From Pyrocephalus nanus (Eukaryota; Chordata; Aves; Passeriformes; Tyrannidae), in contig CM076261.1 in the NCBI GenBank assembly GCA_038380795.1, positions 97,176,418-97,240,417 of the forward strand: 64,000 nucleotides of DNA, given 5' to 3'. Below, one piece after another: positions 1-11,700 of this stretch. Position numbers and translations under genes: made by a program. The notes under the pieces were generated by a model. The model saw nothing but the letters and a program-made list of their open reading frames with translations. It made no database searches and was not told the DNA's origin. Each line of letters starts with the position of its first letter. Position 1 is the first letter of the stretch.

Positions 1-1668
1 CCCTGTGGATCAAAGATTCCCTGCCCTGTCCCCTCATCCCTGTGGATGGAGAGCCCTGAGCTGACCCCTCATCCCTGTGGATTGAAGATTCCCTGCACTG
101 TCCCCTCATCCCTGTGGATTGAAGATTCCCTGCACTGTCCCCTCATCCCTGTGGATTGAAGGTTCCCTGCCCTGTCCCCTCATCCCTGTGGATTGAAGAT
201 TCCCAGCCCTGTCCCCTCATCCCTGTGGATTGAAGATTCCCAGCCCTGTCCCCTCATCCCTGTGGATTGAAAGCCCTGAGCTGTCCCCTCATCCCTGTGG
301 ATCAAAGGTTCCCTGCACTGTCCCCTCATCCCTGAAGATGGAGGGAGCTCTGCCCTGTCCCTTCATCCCTGTGGATTGAGAGCCCTGCCCTGTCCCCTCA
401 TCCCTGTGGATTGAGAGTCCTGAGCTGTCCCCTCATCCATTGTGGATGGAGGGTTCCTGGCCCTGTCCCCTCATCCCTGCAGATCGAGGGAGCTCTGAGC
501 ATTCCCATTATCCCTGTGGATGGAGGGTTCTCTGAGCTGTCCCCTCATCCCTGTGGATTGAAGGTTCCCTGCCCTGTCCCCTCATCCCTGTGGATTGAAG
601 GTTCCCTGCCCTGTCCCCTCATCCCTGTGGATTGAAGATTCCCTGAGCTGTCCCCTCATCCCTGTGGATTGAAGGTTCCCTGAGCTGTCCCCTCATCCCT
701 GTGGATTGAAGATTCCCTGAGCTGTCCCCTCATCCCTGTGGATGGAGAGTTCCTCGCCCTGTCCCCTCATCCCTGCAGATCGAGGGAGCTCTGAGCATTC
801 CCATTATCCCTGTGGATGGAGGGTTCTCTGAGCTGTCCCCTCATCCCTGTGGATTGAAGGTTCCCTGCCCTGTCCCCTCATCCCTGTGGATTGAAGATTC
901 CCTGAGCTGTCCCCTCATCCCTGTGGATTGAAGATTCCCTGAGCTGTCCCCTCATCCCTGTGGATGGAGAGTTCCTCGCCCTGTCCCCTCATCCCTGCAG
1001 ATCGAGGGAGCTCTGAGCATTCCCATTATCCCTGTGGATGGAGGGTTCTCTGAGCTGTCCCCTCATCCCTGTGGATTGAAGGTTCCCTGCCCTGTCCCCT
1101 CATCCCTGTGGATTGAAGATTCCCTGAGCTGTCCCCTCATCCCTGTGGATTGAAGATTCCCTGCACTGTCCCCTCATCCCTGTGGACTGAAGATTCCCTG
1201 CATTGTCCCCTCATCCCTGCAGATGGAGGGAGCTCTGCCCTGTCCCTTCATCCCTGTGGATTGAAGGTTCCCTGCACTTTCCTCTCATCCCTGTGGATTG
1301 AAGGTTCCCTGTGCTGACTCCTCATCCCTGCAGATCGAGGGAGCTCTGCCCTGTCCCCTCATCCCTGTGGATTGAGAGCTCTGAGCATTCCTGTCCCCTC
1401 ATCCCTGTGGATTGAGAGCCCTGAGCTGACCCCTCATCCCTGCAGATCGAGGGAGCTCTGAGCATTCCCATTATCCCTGTGGATGGAGGGTTCCCTGAGC
1501 TGACCCCTCATCCCTGTGGATTGAAGATTCCCTGCCCTGTCCCCTCATCCCTGTGGATTGAAGATTCCCAGCCCTGTCCCCTCATCCCTGTGGATTGAAG
1601 ATTCCCTGCCCTGTCCCCTCATCCCTGTGAAGATTCCCAGCCCTATCCCCTCATCCCTGCAGATCACG
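1..1668. repeat. 37-bp minisatellite with higher-order structure
   Basis: About 45 copies of a 37-bp unit built from tccctgtggattgaag, attccctgccctgt and cccctca. A variant block starting gatggagagttcctcgcc recurs at 741 and 963, exactly 222 bp (6 units) apart, with a related block at 445 (8 units before 741). Intronic, 3' of window exon 30. Confidence 0.92.
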
Positions 1669-2130
1669 GGAACCGCTCCCAACCCTTTCCCCTCCTCCCC
1701 TCAAGCTCCGGCCGAGGCAGAGCCGCTCCTTTCACCCCTCCCGGACCCAGCCAGCGCTCCCAGAGCCGCGGTGGAATCCGGGCCGAGCTCCAGCAGCTCC
1801 GGGAGCTCCTGCTGGAGCAGCCGGGAATTCCAGCGGCAGCTCCTGGAGCCCTCTGGCACGGAGAGGAGGAATTTGGGAATGAGGGGGGGGGGGGGGGCTG
1901 GTTTTGTGTAACCGGAGCCTCTCCGGGAGTTTGGGTTTCGCTCTCCTGGATTCGGGAGCCGGGGGGAAGGATTTGAGTCATCCCATTCCTGGGGTGCTAC
2001 GTAAGGCACGGGGAGATGGAGGAAGGGATTTTGGGATCGGTTGGGACGTGCTCGGAGCGGGAAGAGCGGAGCCCAGAGCCGGGAGGGGCCGGCAGGGTCG
2101 GGGCTGCTCCACCTGTACCCCCCAAACCAT
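1669..2130. other. Non-repetitive GC-rich spacer with a 15-G run
   Basis: Unique GC-rich DNA between two arrays, with an uninterrupted run of 15 G at 1883-1897. One plus-strand frame reads AELQQLRELLLEQPG, coiled-coil-like, but no splice sites or homology support a gene, and no MROH1 exon is seen. Confidence 0.5.
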
Positions 2131-2650
2131 CAGCCAGGGATGGATCCGGGATGGATCCGGGATGGATTTGGGATGGAGCCGGGATGGAGCTGGGATGGAG
2201 CTGGGATGGAGCTGGGATGGAGCCGGGATGGATCCGGGATGGATTCGGGATGGATCCGGGATGGATTTGGGATGGATCTGGGATGGATCCGGGATGGAGC
2301 TGGGATGGATCTGGGATGGATCTGGGATGGAGCCGGGATGGATCCGGGATGGATCCGGGATGGATCCGGGATGGATTTGGGATGGAGCCGGAATGGAGCC
2401 GGGATGGATTTGGGATGGATCAGGATGGATCCGGGATGGATCAGGGTTGGATTTGGGATGGATTTGGGATGGATTTGGGATGGATCCAGGATGGATCAGG
2501 ATGGATCCAGGATGGATCCGGGATGGATTTGGGATGGATTTGGGATGGATCCGGGATGGATCCGGGATGGATCAGGATGGATCCAGGATGGATTCAGGAT
2601 GGATTCAGGATGGATCTGGGATGGATCCAGGATGGATCAGGATGATCCAG
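2131..2650. repeat. 11-bp minisatellite (GGGATGGATCC)
   Basis: About 47 copies of gggatggatcc with variants gggatggagct and gggatggattt. It ends 7 bp before the donor of exon 30. Because 11 is not a multiple of 3 and no unit phase makes a stop, all three plus frames stay open. Confidence 0.93.
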
Positions 2651-2657
2651 CGCTCAC

Positions 2658-2772
2658 CTCGGCGAGGAAGGCGGTGGCCGTGACCCTCTGTGTGTCCCAG
2701 GCGCTGCTCAGCGCTGGTGTCAGCTGCTTCACGATCAGCGGCAGCCGCGGCCCCGCGTGGCGAGACATGGCC
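2658..2772 (-). CDS. MROH1: MROH1 window exon 30 (115 nt), 3'-most in window
   Basis: Acceptor gccccggcag, donor GCCGAG|gtgagc. Completes an Arg codon, then AMSRHAGPRLPLIVKQLTPA and LSSAWDTQRVTATAFLAE (human AMAEHAGPRLPLVLKTL, QRVTTTAFLAE). The next exons (human LLNSNVANDLML onward) are not present in 1-2657. Confidence 0.93.
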
Positions 2773-5700
2773 CTGCCGGGGACACCGAGACTGCCACTGA
2801 CAGCCCAGCCCACGGGTGGCACTGCCAGCCCACCCCAGAACACCCACACGGGATGGGATGGGATGGGATGGGATGGGATGGGATGGGATGGGATGGGATG
2901 GGATGCGATGGGATGGGACACCCAGGGACCCCATAATGGGACCGGGGACACCGGGAACCCCACGGAGGGACTGATGGCACCGGGGACCCCCCAGTGGGAC
3001 CAGTGACACCAGGGACACCCCAGTGGGACCAGGGACCTCCCAGTGGGACCAGTGACACCAGGGACCCCCCAGTGGGACCAGTGACACCAGGGACCCCTCA
3101 CTGGTACCAGTGACACCAGGGACCCCCCAGTGGGACCAGTGACACCAGTGACACCCCAGTGGCACCAGTGACACCAGTGACCCCCCAGTGGGACCAGTGA
3201 CACCAGTGACACCCCAGTGGCACCAGTGACACCAGTGACCCCCCAGTGGGACCAGTGACACCAGGGACCCCTCACTGGGACCAGTGACACCAGTGACCCC
3301 CCAGTGGCACCAGTGACACCAGGGACCCCCCAGTGGCACCAGTGACACCAGTGACCCCCCAGTGGGACCAGGGACCCCCCAGTGGCACCAGTGACACCAG
3401 GGACCCCCCAGTGGGACCAGTGACCCCCCAGTGACACCAGTGACACCCCAGTGGGACCAGTGACCCCCCAGTGACACCAGTGACACCAGGGACCCCCCAG
3501 TGGCACCAGGGACCCCCCAGTGGGACCAGTGACCCCCCAGTGACACCAGGGACCCCCCAGTGGCACCAGGGACCCCCCAGTGGGACCAGTGACCCCCCAG
3601 TGACACCAGTGACACCCCAGTGGGACCAGTGACCCCCCAGTGACACCAGTGACACCAGGGACCCCCCAGTGGCACCAGGGACCCCCCAGTGGGACCAGTG
3701 ACCCCCCAGTGACACCAGTGACACCAGGGACCCCCCAGTGGGACCAGTGACCCCCCAGTGACACCAGTGACACCCCAGTGGGACCAGTGACCCCCCAGTG
3801 ACACCAGTGACACCAGGGACCCCCCAGTGGCACCAGGGACCCCCCAGTGGGACCAGTGACCCCCCAGTGACACCAGTGACCCCCCAGTGGGACCAGGGAC
3901 CCCCCAGTGGGACCAGTGACACCAGGGACCCCCCAGTGACACCAGTGACCCCACAGTGGGACCAGTGACACCAGGGACCCCCCAGTGGGACCAGTGACCC
4001 CCCAGTGGGACCAGTGACACCAGTGACCCCCCCAGTGGGACCAGTGACGCCAGGGACCCCCAGTTGGACCAGAGACCCCCCCAGTGGGACCAGTGACACC
4101 AGGGACTGCCCAGTGGGACCAGTGACACCACGGACTGCCCAGTGGCACCAGGGACCCCCCAGTGACACCAGGGACCCCCCAGTGACACCAGGGACCCCCC
4201 AGTGGGACCAGTGACACCAGGGACCGCCCAGTGGGACCAGTGACACCACGGACTGCCCAGTGGGACCAGGGACCCCCCAGTGGGACCAGGGACCCCCCAG
4301 TGGGACCAGTGACACCAGGGACCCTTCAGTGGGACCAGTGACACCAGGGACCCCCCAGTGGGACCAGTGACACCAGTGACCCCCCAGTGGGACCAGTGAC
4401 ACCAGGGACCCCTCACTGGGACCAGTGACACCAGTGACCCCCCAGTGGCACCAGTGACACCAGTGACACCCCAGTGGCACCAGTGACACCAGTGACCCCC
4501 CAGTGGGACCAGTGACACCAGTGACACCCCAGTGGCACCAGTGACACCAGTGACCCCCCAGTGGGACCAGTGACACCAGTGACCCCCCAGTGGGACCAGT
4601 GACACCAGTGACACCCCAGTGGCACCAGTGACACCAGTGACCCCCCAGTGGGACCAGTGACACCAGGGACCCCTCACTGGGACCAGTGACACCAGTGACC
4701 CCCCAGTGGCACCAGTGACACCAGTGACCCCCCAGTGGCACCAGTGACACCAGTGACCCCCCAGTGGGACCAGGGACCCCCCAGTGGCACCAGTGACACC
4801 AGGGACCCCCCAGTGGGACCAGGGACCCCCCAGTGGCACCAGTGACACCCCAGTGGGACCAGTGACCCCCCAGTGACACCAGTGACACCAGGGACCCCCC
4901 AGTGGCACCAGGGACCCCCCAGTGGGACCAGTGACCCCCCAGTGGGACCAGTGACCCCCCAGTGACACCAGTGACACCAGGGACCCCCCAGTGGGACCAG
5001 TGACCCCCCAGTGGGACCAGGGACCCCCCAGTGGGACCAGTGACACCAGGGACCCCCCAGTGACACCAGTGACACCAGTGACCCCCCAGTGGGACCAGGG
5101 ACCCCCCAGTGGGACCAGTGACACCAGGGACCCCCCAGTGGGACCAGGGACCTCCCAGTGGGACCAGTGACACCAGTGACCCCCCAGTGGGACCAGTGAC
5201 ACCAGGGACCCCCCAGTGACACCAGAGACCCCCCAGTGGGACCAGTGACCCCCCAGTGGGACCAGTAACACCACGGACCCCCCAGTGGGACCAGCAAATC
5301 CTAAAAATCTCGGAATACCGGCCCGGTTTGGGTGGGGAGGGGCCCTCAGAGCCCCCCCAGTGCCAGGGGGCAGTGCCAGGCCTTACCTGGCGAGCAGGGC
5401 GACGCCGTCGTGGTGCCGCTCGGGGCTGGCCAGGAGCTCCCAGCCCCCGGCGTCCCCCACGTCCCGCACCACGTCCTCGCTGCCACCCCGCAGCAGCATC
5501 ACCTTCAGCGTCTGCACGGCACAGCTGGGGAGGGAAGGGCAGCAGGGCTCGGGCTGGGCTCAGACGGGCTCAGGTTGGGCTCAGTTTGGGCTCAGTTTGG
5601 CTCAGTCTGGCTCAGTTTGGCTCAGTTTGGCTCAGTTTGGCTCAGTCTGGCCTCAGTCCAGGCTCAGTCCAGGCTCAGTTTGGCTCAGCTGGGCTCAGTT

Positions 5701-8700
5701 TAGCTCAATAAGGCTCAATTTGGGCTCAGTTTGACCATTTGGCTCAGTCTGGCCTCAGTCCAGGCTCAGTTTGGCCTCAGTTGGGCTCAGCTGGGCTCAT
5801 TTTGGCTCAGTTTGGCTCAGTTGGGCTCAGCTGGGCTCAGTTTGGCTCAGTTGGGCTCAGCTGGGCTCAGTTTGGCTCAGTTGGGCTCAGCTGGGCTCAG
5901 TTTGGCTCAATTTGGGCTCAGTTGGGCTCAGCTGGGTTGTTTGGCTCAGTTTGGGCTGTTTGGCTCAGCTGGGCTCAGTTTGGGCTCAGTTTGGGCTCAG
6001 TTTGGGCTCAGTTTGGGCTGTTTGGCTCAGCTGGGCTCAGTTTGGGCTCAGTTTGGGCTCAGTTGGGCTCAGTTTGGGCTCAGCTGGGCTCAGTTTGGGC
6101 TCAGTTTGGCTCAGTTTGGGCTCAGCTGGGCTCAGCTGGGCTGTTTGGCTCAGTTTGGGCTCAGTTTGGCTCAGTTTGGCTCAGCTGGGCTCAGTAAGGC
6201 TCACTTTGGGCTCAGTTTGGGCTCAGTTTGGGCTGTTTGGCTCAGTTTGGGCTGTTTGGGCTCAGCTGGGCTCAGTTTGGGCTCAGCTGGGCTCAGTTTG
6301 GGCTCAGTTTGGGCTCAGTTTGGCTCAGCTGGGCTCAGTTTGGGCTCAGTTGGGCTCAGTTTGGCTCAGTTTGGGCTGTTTGGCTCAGTTTGGGCTCAGT
6401 TTGGCTCAGTTGGGCTCATTTTGGGCTCAGTTTGGCTCAGTTTGGCTCAATTTGGGCTCAGTTTGGGCTCAGTTTGGCTCAGTTTGGCTCAGTTTGGCTC
6501 AGTTTGGCTCAGTTGGGCTCAGTTCAGGCTGTCAGGGCTGTCAGGGCTGAGGCAGCGAGTTCCTGATGGTCTGGCTTCCCACTGGAATGCGGGATTGGTG
6601 GGGATAAGGGATTGTTCCCCCCCCTATGGATCCCCCAGGAGGGTGGGGTATCCCAGGAGCCACGGAGAGCCCGGATCACCCTCGGGAAGGACACCCAGGA
6701 CACTGCTGGACAGCCCCAGTCCGGGACTGATACTGGGAAATCACGAGCACAACAACCCAGGCTCGCCCTCCTGCTCTGGATTGAGCACAGAACGAGAGGT
6801 CTGAGCCGGATTCCCCATGGAAAAGCCCCCAGAATTCCCTGAAAATCCCACCCAAGGAGCCCACGGAGGGGCCAGCGGGTTCCTGATGGAGTTCTCCCTG
6901 TTAATGATGGGAAAAGGGAAAAGCAGGGCCAGGAAAGCTCCCACAGCTGGCAGAGAGTCCTCAGGGCAATTCAACCATCAGGAGGTTCAAGGAATTAATT
7001 AGTAATTAAGGAAAACCTCAGGCAGGAGGGCTCATCCAGCGTCTGCCCTGGACAATCTGGTGCCTGTGACAGTCACGGAATCCTGGGGAGGTTTGGGTGG
7101 GAAGAGACCTAAAGATCATCTCATTCCAACCCCCTTTCCATGGGCAGGGACAGCTCCCACCGTCCCAGGGTGATCCAGCCTGGCCTGGGACACTCCCAGG
7201 GATCCAGGGGCAGCTGGAATTCTCTGGGATCCACAGCTTCTCTGGGATCCACAACCTCTCCTCTGGGATCCACAACCTCTCCTCTGGGATCCACAACCTC
7301 TCCTCTGGGATCCACAACCTCTCCTCTGGGATCCACAGCTTCTCTGGGATCCACAACCTCTCCTCTGGGATCCACAGCTTCTCTGGGATCCACAACCTCT
7401 CTGGAATCCACAACCCCCTCCCAATCCCAAACTTCATGGGCAAATCATCAGCCCATTCCATCCCAGGCTGTTCTTCCTACAGTGCCATCCCAGCACAGGC
7501 TGGTTTTGCACACCCAAAAACCAGTTCCTCCAGTTCCATCCACACCCCCAAAACCAGTTCCTCCAGTTCCATCCACACCCAAAAACCAGTTCCTTTGGTT
7601 CCATCCACACCCAAAACCAGTTCCTCCAGTTCCATCCCAGAATGGGCTGGTTTTACATCCCAAAACCAGTTCCTCCAGTTCCATCCCAGCACAGGCTGGT
7701 TTTACATCCCAAAACCAGTTCCTCCAGTTCCATCCACACCCAAAAACCAGTTCCTCCAGTTCCATCCACACCCAAAAACCAGTTCCTCCAGTTCCATCCC
7801 AGTACAGGATGATTTTGCAGGCCCAAAAACCAGTTCCTCCAGTTACATCTACACCAAAAACCAGTTCCTTTGGTTCCATCCACACCCAGAAAACAGTTCC
7901 CCCAGTTCCAGCCCAACACAGACTGGTTTTACACCCCAAAACAAAGTTAATCTGGTTCCATCCCAGCACAGGATGGTTTTGCACACCCAAAACCCAGTCC
8001 CTCCAGTTCCATCCACACCCAAAAACCAGTTCCTGTGGTCACATCCGAACCTAAAAACCAGTTCCTCCAGTTCCATCCCAGTACAGGCTGGTTTTGCACA
8101 CCCCAAAACCAGTTCCTCCAGTTCCATCCACACCCAAAAACCAGTTCCTCCAGTTCCATCCCAGAATGGGCTGGTTTTACATCCCAAAACCAGTTCCTCC
8201 AGTTCCATCCCAGCACAGGCTGGTTTTGCATGCCAAAAAACCAGTTCCTCCAGTTCCATCCACACCTAAAAACCAGTTCCTCCACTTACATCCACATCCA
8301 AAAACCAGTTCCTCCAGTTCCAGCCCAGCACAGGCTGGTTCTGCACACCCAAAAACCAGTTCCTCCAGTTCCATCCACACCCAAAAACCAGTTCCTCCAG
8401 TTCCATCCACACCTGAAACCCAGTTCCTCCAGTTCCATCCACACCCAAAAACCAGTTCCTTTGGTTCCATCCACACCCAAAACCAGTTCCTCCAGTTCCA
8501 TCCACACCCAAAAACCAGTTCCTCCACTTCCATCCACACCTAAACCCCAGTTCCTCCAGCAGTTCCATTCCAGACTGGGCTGGTTTTACACCCCAAAAAC
8601 CAGTTCCTCCAGTTCCATTCCAGTACAGGCTGGTTTTGCACACCCAAAAACCAGTTCCTTTGGTTCCATCCCCACCCAAAAACCAGTTCCTCCAGTTCCA

Positions 8701-11700
8701 TCCCCACCCCAACCCCAGTCCCTCCAGTTCCATCCCCACCCCAACCCCAGTCCCTCCAGTTCCATCCCCACCCCAACCCCAGTCCCTCCAGTTCCATCCC
8801 CACCCCAACCCCAGTTCCTCCAGTTCCATCCCCACCCCCAAACCCCAGTCCCTCCAGTTCCAGCCCAGCACAGGCTGGTTCTGCACACCCAAAAACCAGT
8901 TCCTGTGGTCACATCTGTATCCAAAACCCAGTTCCTCCAGTTCCATCCACACCTAAAAACCAGTTCCTCCACTTACATCCACATCCAAAAACCAGTTCCT
9001 CCAGTTCTATCTCAGCACAGGATGGTTTTGCACACCCCAAAACCAGTTCCTCCAGTTCCATCTGAACCCAAAAACCAGTTCCTCCAGTTCCATCCACACC
9101 CAAAACCAGTTCCTCCAGTTCCATCCACACCTAAAAACCAGTTCCTCCAGTTCCAGCCCAGTACAGGCTGGTTCTGCACACCCAAAAACCAGTTCCTGTG
9201 GTCACATCCACACCTAAAACCAGTTCCTCCAGTTCCATCCTAGCACAGGCTGGTTTTGCATGCCAAAAAACCAGTTCCTCCAGTTCCATCCACACCCAAA
9301 AACCAGTTCCTCCAGTTCCATCCCAGACTGGGCTGGTTTTACCCCCCAAAACTCAGTTCCTTTGGTTCTATCCCAGCACAGGCTGGTTTGCACACCCAAA
9401 ACCCAGTTCCTCCAGTTCCATCCACACCCAAAAACCAGTTCCTCCAGTTCCATCCACACCCAAAAACCAGTTCCTCCAGTTCCATCCACACCTAAAAACC
9501 AGTTTCTCCAGTTCCATCCACACCCAAAAACCAGTTCCTCCAGTTCCATCCACACCTAAAAACCAGTTCCTCCAGTGACATCCACACCTAAAAACCAGTT
9601 CCCCCAGTTCCATCCCAGACTGGGCTGGTTTTACCCCCCAAAACCCAGTTAATCTGGTTCCATCCCAGTACAGGCTGGTTTTGCACACCCAAAAGCCAGT
9701 TCCTGTGGTCACATCCACACCTAAAAACCAGTTCCTCCAGTTCCATCCACACCCAAAAACCAGTTCCTCCAGTTCCATCCCAGACTGGGCTGGTTTTACA
9801 ACCCAAACCCAGTTTCTTTGGTTCCATCCCAGCACAGGCTGGTTCTGCACACCCAAAAACCAGTTCCTCCAGTTCCATCCCAGTCTGGGCTGGTTCTGCA
9901 CACCCCAACCCCAGTCCCTCCAGTTCCATCCCCACCCCACCCCCAGTTCCTCCAGTTCCATCCCCACCCCAACCCCAGTTCCCCCAGTTCCATCCCCACC
10001 CCAACCCCAGTTCCCCCAGTTCCATCCCCCACCCACCCCCAGTCCCTCCGTTCCCATCCCCTCCCGGGTTGGTTCCCCCCCCGTCCCCCATTGCAGAGGG
10101 GGTGGCCGCTGTGGGGCCGGCCGTGTCCGTGTCCCCTCTCCCTTCCCCCGTTACCTGCCGGGCTGGAGGCTCCGTGGGGTCCCCCCGGGGCTCCTCCTGT
10201 CCCTGCCCTGCAGGTTTTTGGGGAGCTGCACCCCCAGGGAGCAGCTGAGGCGCAGCAGGAGGGTCCCGAAGAGCGCCGGGTACAGCCCCGGCACGGCGGC
10301 CGCCGCCTCCGGAGCCGACAGGAGCTCCTGCAGAGCGCACGTGGCCTGGGAAAACCGGGAATTCGGGAATTAGGGACACCCCCCCGGGAGGAAATCAATC
10401 AATCAATCAATCAATCAATCACCCCACTCCCCGGGTGTGACCTCGCTGTGTCCCCAGCTTGCAGCGGATGGAGCTGGGGATGGAGCTGGGGATGGAGCTG
10501 GGGATGGAGCTGGGGATGGAGCTGGGGATGGAGCTGGGGATGGAGCTGGGGATGGAGCTGGGGATGGAGCTGGGGATGGAGCTGGGGGATTCCCTGGGAA
10601 TTCCATCCCTCATTCCCGGGGGGGGTTTCAGAGCTACAATTGTGATGGAGGGGGAAATTAAATCAAATTAAGGGGTGGGGGGTTTTGCTTGTGGTGCAGC
10701 CAGTTCTGCATCACCTGATTTTGCTCCCGAGGAGGAGGAGGAGGAGGAGGAGGAGGGAGGAAACGTTTCCAGCTGGTTTACAGCTCAGAAAGCTCCAAGT
10801 GGGGGTTATTTGATTTCTTTTTTGGTTTTTTTTTTGTGTGGTTTTTTTTTTTTGGTTTTTTGTGGGTTTTTTGTTTTGTTTTGTTTTGGGTTTTTTGGGG
10901 GTTTTTTGGGTTTTTTTTTGTTTGTTTGTTGTTTTGGTTTTTTTTTTTTCTTTCTTTTTTGGTTTTTTTTTTTTGGAAGGGCTGAAATGCAAAAATCCCC
11001 ACGGGGAACAGACACCTGGGGGGGAAAGGGCACCCTGCACACCCCAAAGGAGGATCCTCACACCCAGCAAGCCCCTTTAGGAACATCCTAAAAGCTCCAA
11101 GAAGCCCCTACAAACCCATGGGGTTTTTTATTCCAGAGGGAGGGGTTCCCTGGGGGGGTTCCCTGGGGGAATTCCCTGGGGGATTCCCTGGGGGGGTTCC
11201 CTGGGGGGGTTCCCTAGGGGGGATTCCCTGGGGGGGTTCCCTGGGAGATGGGGGGGTTCCCTGGGGGAATTCCCTGGGAGATGGGGGGATTCCCTGAGGG
11301 GGTTCCCAGGGGGGGTTCCCTGGGGGAATTCCCTGGGGGGGTTCCCTGGGGGAATTCCCAGGGGGGTTTCCCTGGGGGGATTCCCTGGGAGATGGGGGGG
11401 TTCCCTGGGGGGATTCCCTGGGGGGGTTCCCTGGGAGGGGTTCCCTGGGGGGGTTCCCTGGGGGGGTTCCCTGGGGGGGTTCCCTGGGGGAATTCCCTGG
11501 GGGAATTCCCTGGGGGGGTTCCCTGGGGGAATTCCCTGGGAGATGGGGGGGTTCCCTGGGGGGATTCCCTGGGGGGGTTCCCTGGGGGGGTTCCCTGGGG
11601 GGGTTCCCTGGGGGAATTCCTTGGGGGGGTTCCCTGGGGGGATTCCCTGGGGGGGTTCCCTGGGGGGGTTCCCTGGGGATATATCCCTGGGAGATGGGGG

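Noticed and set aside
1669..1910. Possible exon of a neighbouring plus-strand gene (AELQQLRELLLEQPG)
   Set aside because: No recognised homology, no convincing donor, and the frame soon enters low-complexity sequence.
1..2657. Search for the next MROH1 exons (LLNSNVANDLML-like)
   Set aside because: No matching frame on the minus strand; the region is arrays plus a short spacer.
2605..5274. Minus-strand 889-codon collagen-like Gly-rich ORF
   Set aside because: Reads the 20/9-bp array; Gly spacing follows the unit, not a Gly-X-Y pattern, and exon 30 is in another frame.
10810..10975. Poly-T/G tract as a retroposon tail
   Set aside because: No SINE or processed-gene body is visible next to it; better described as low complexity.
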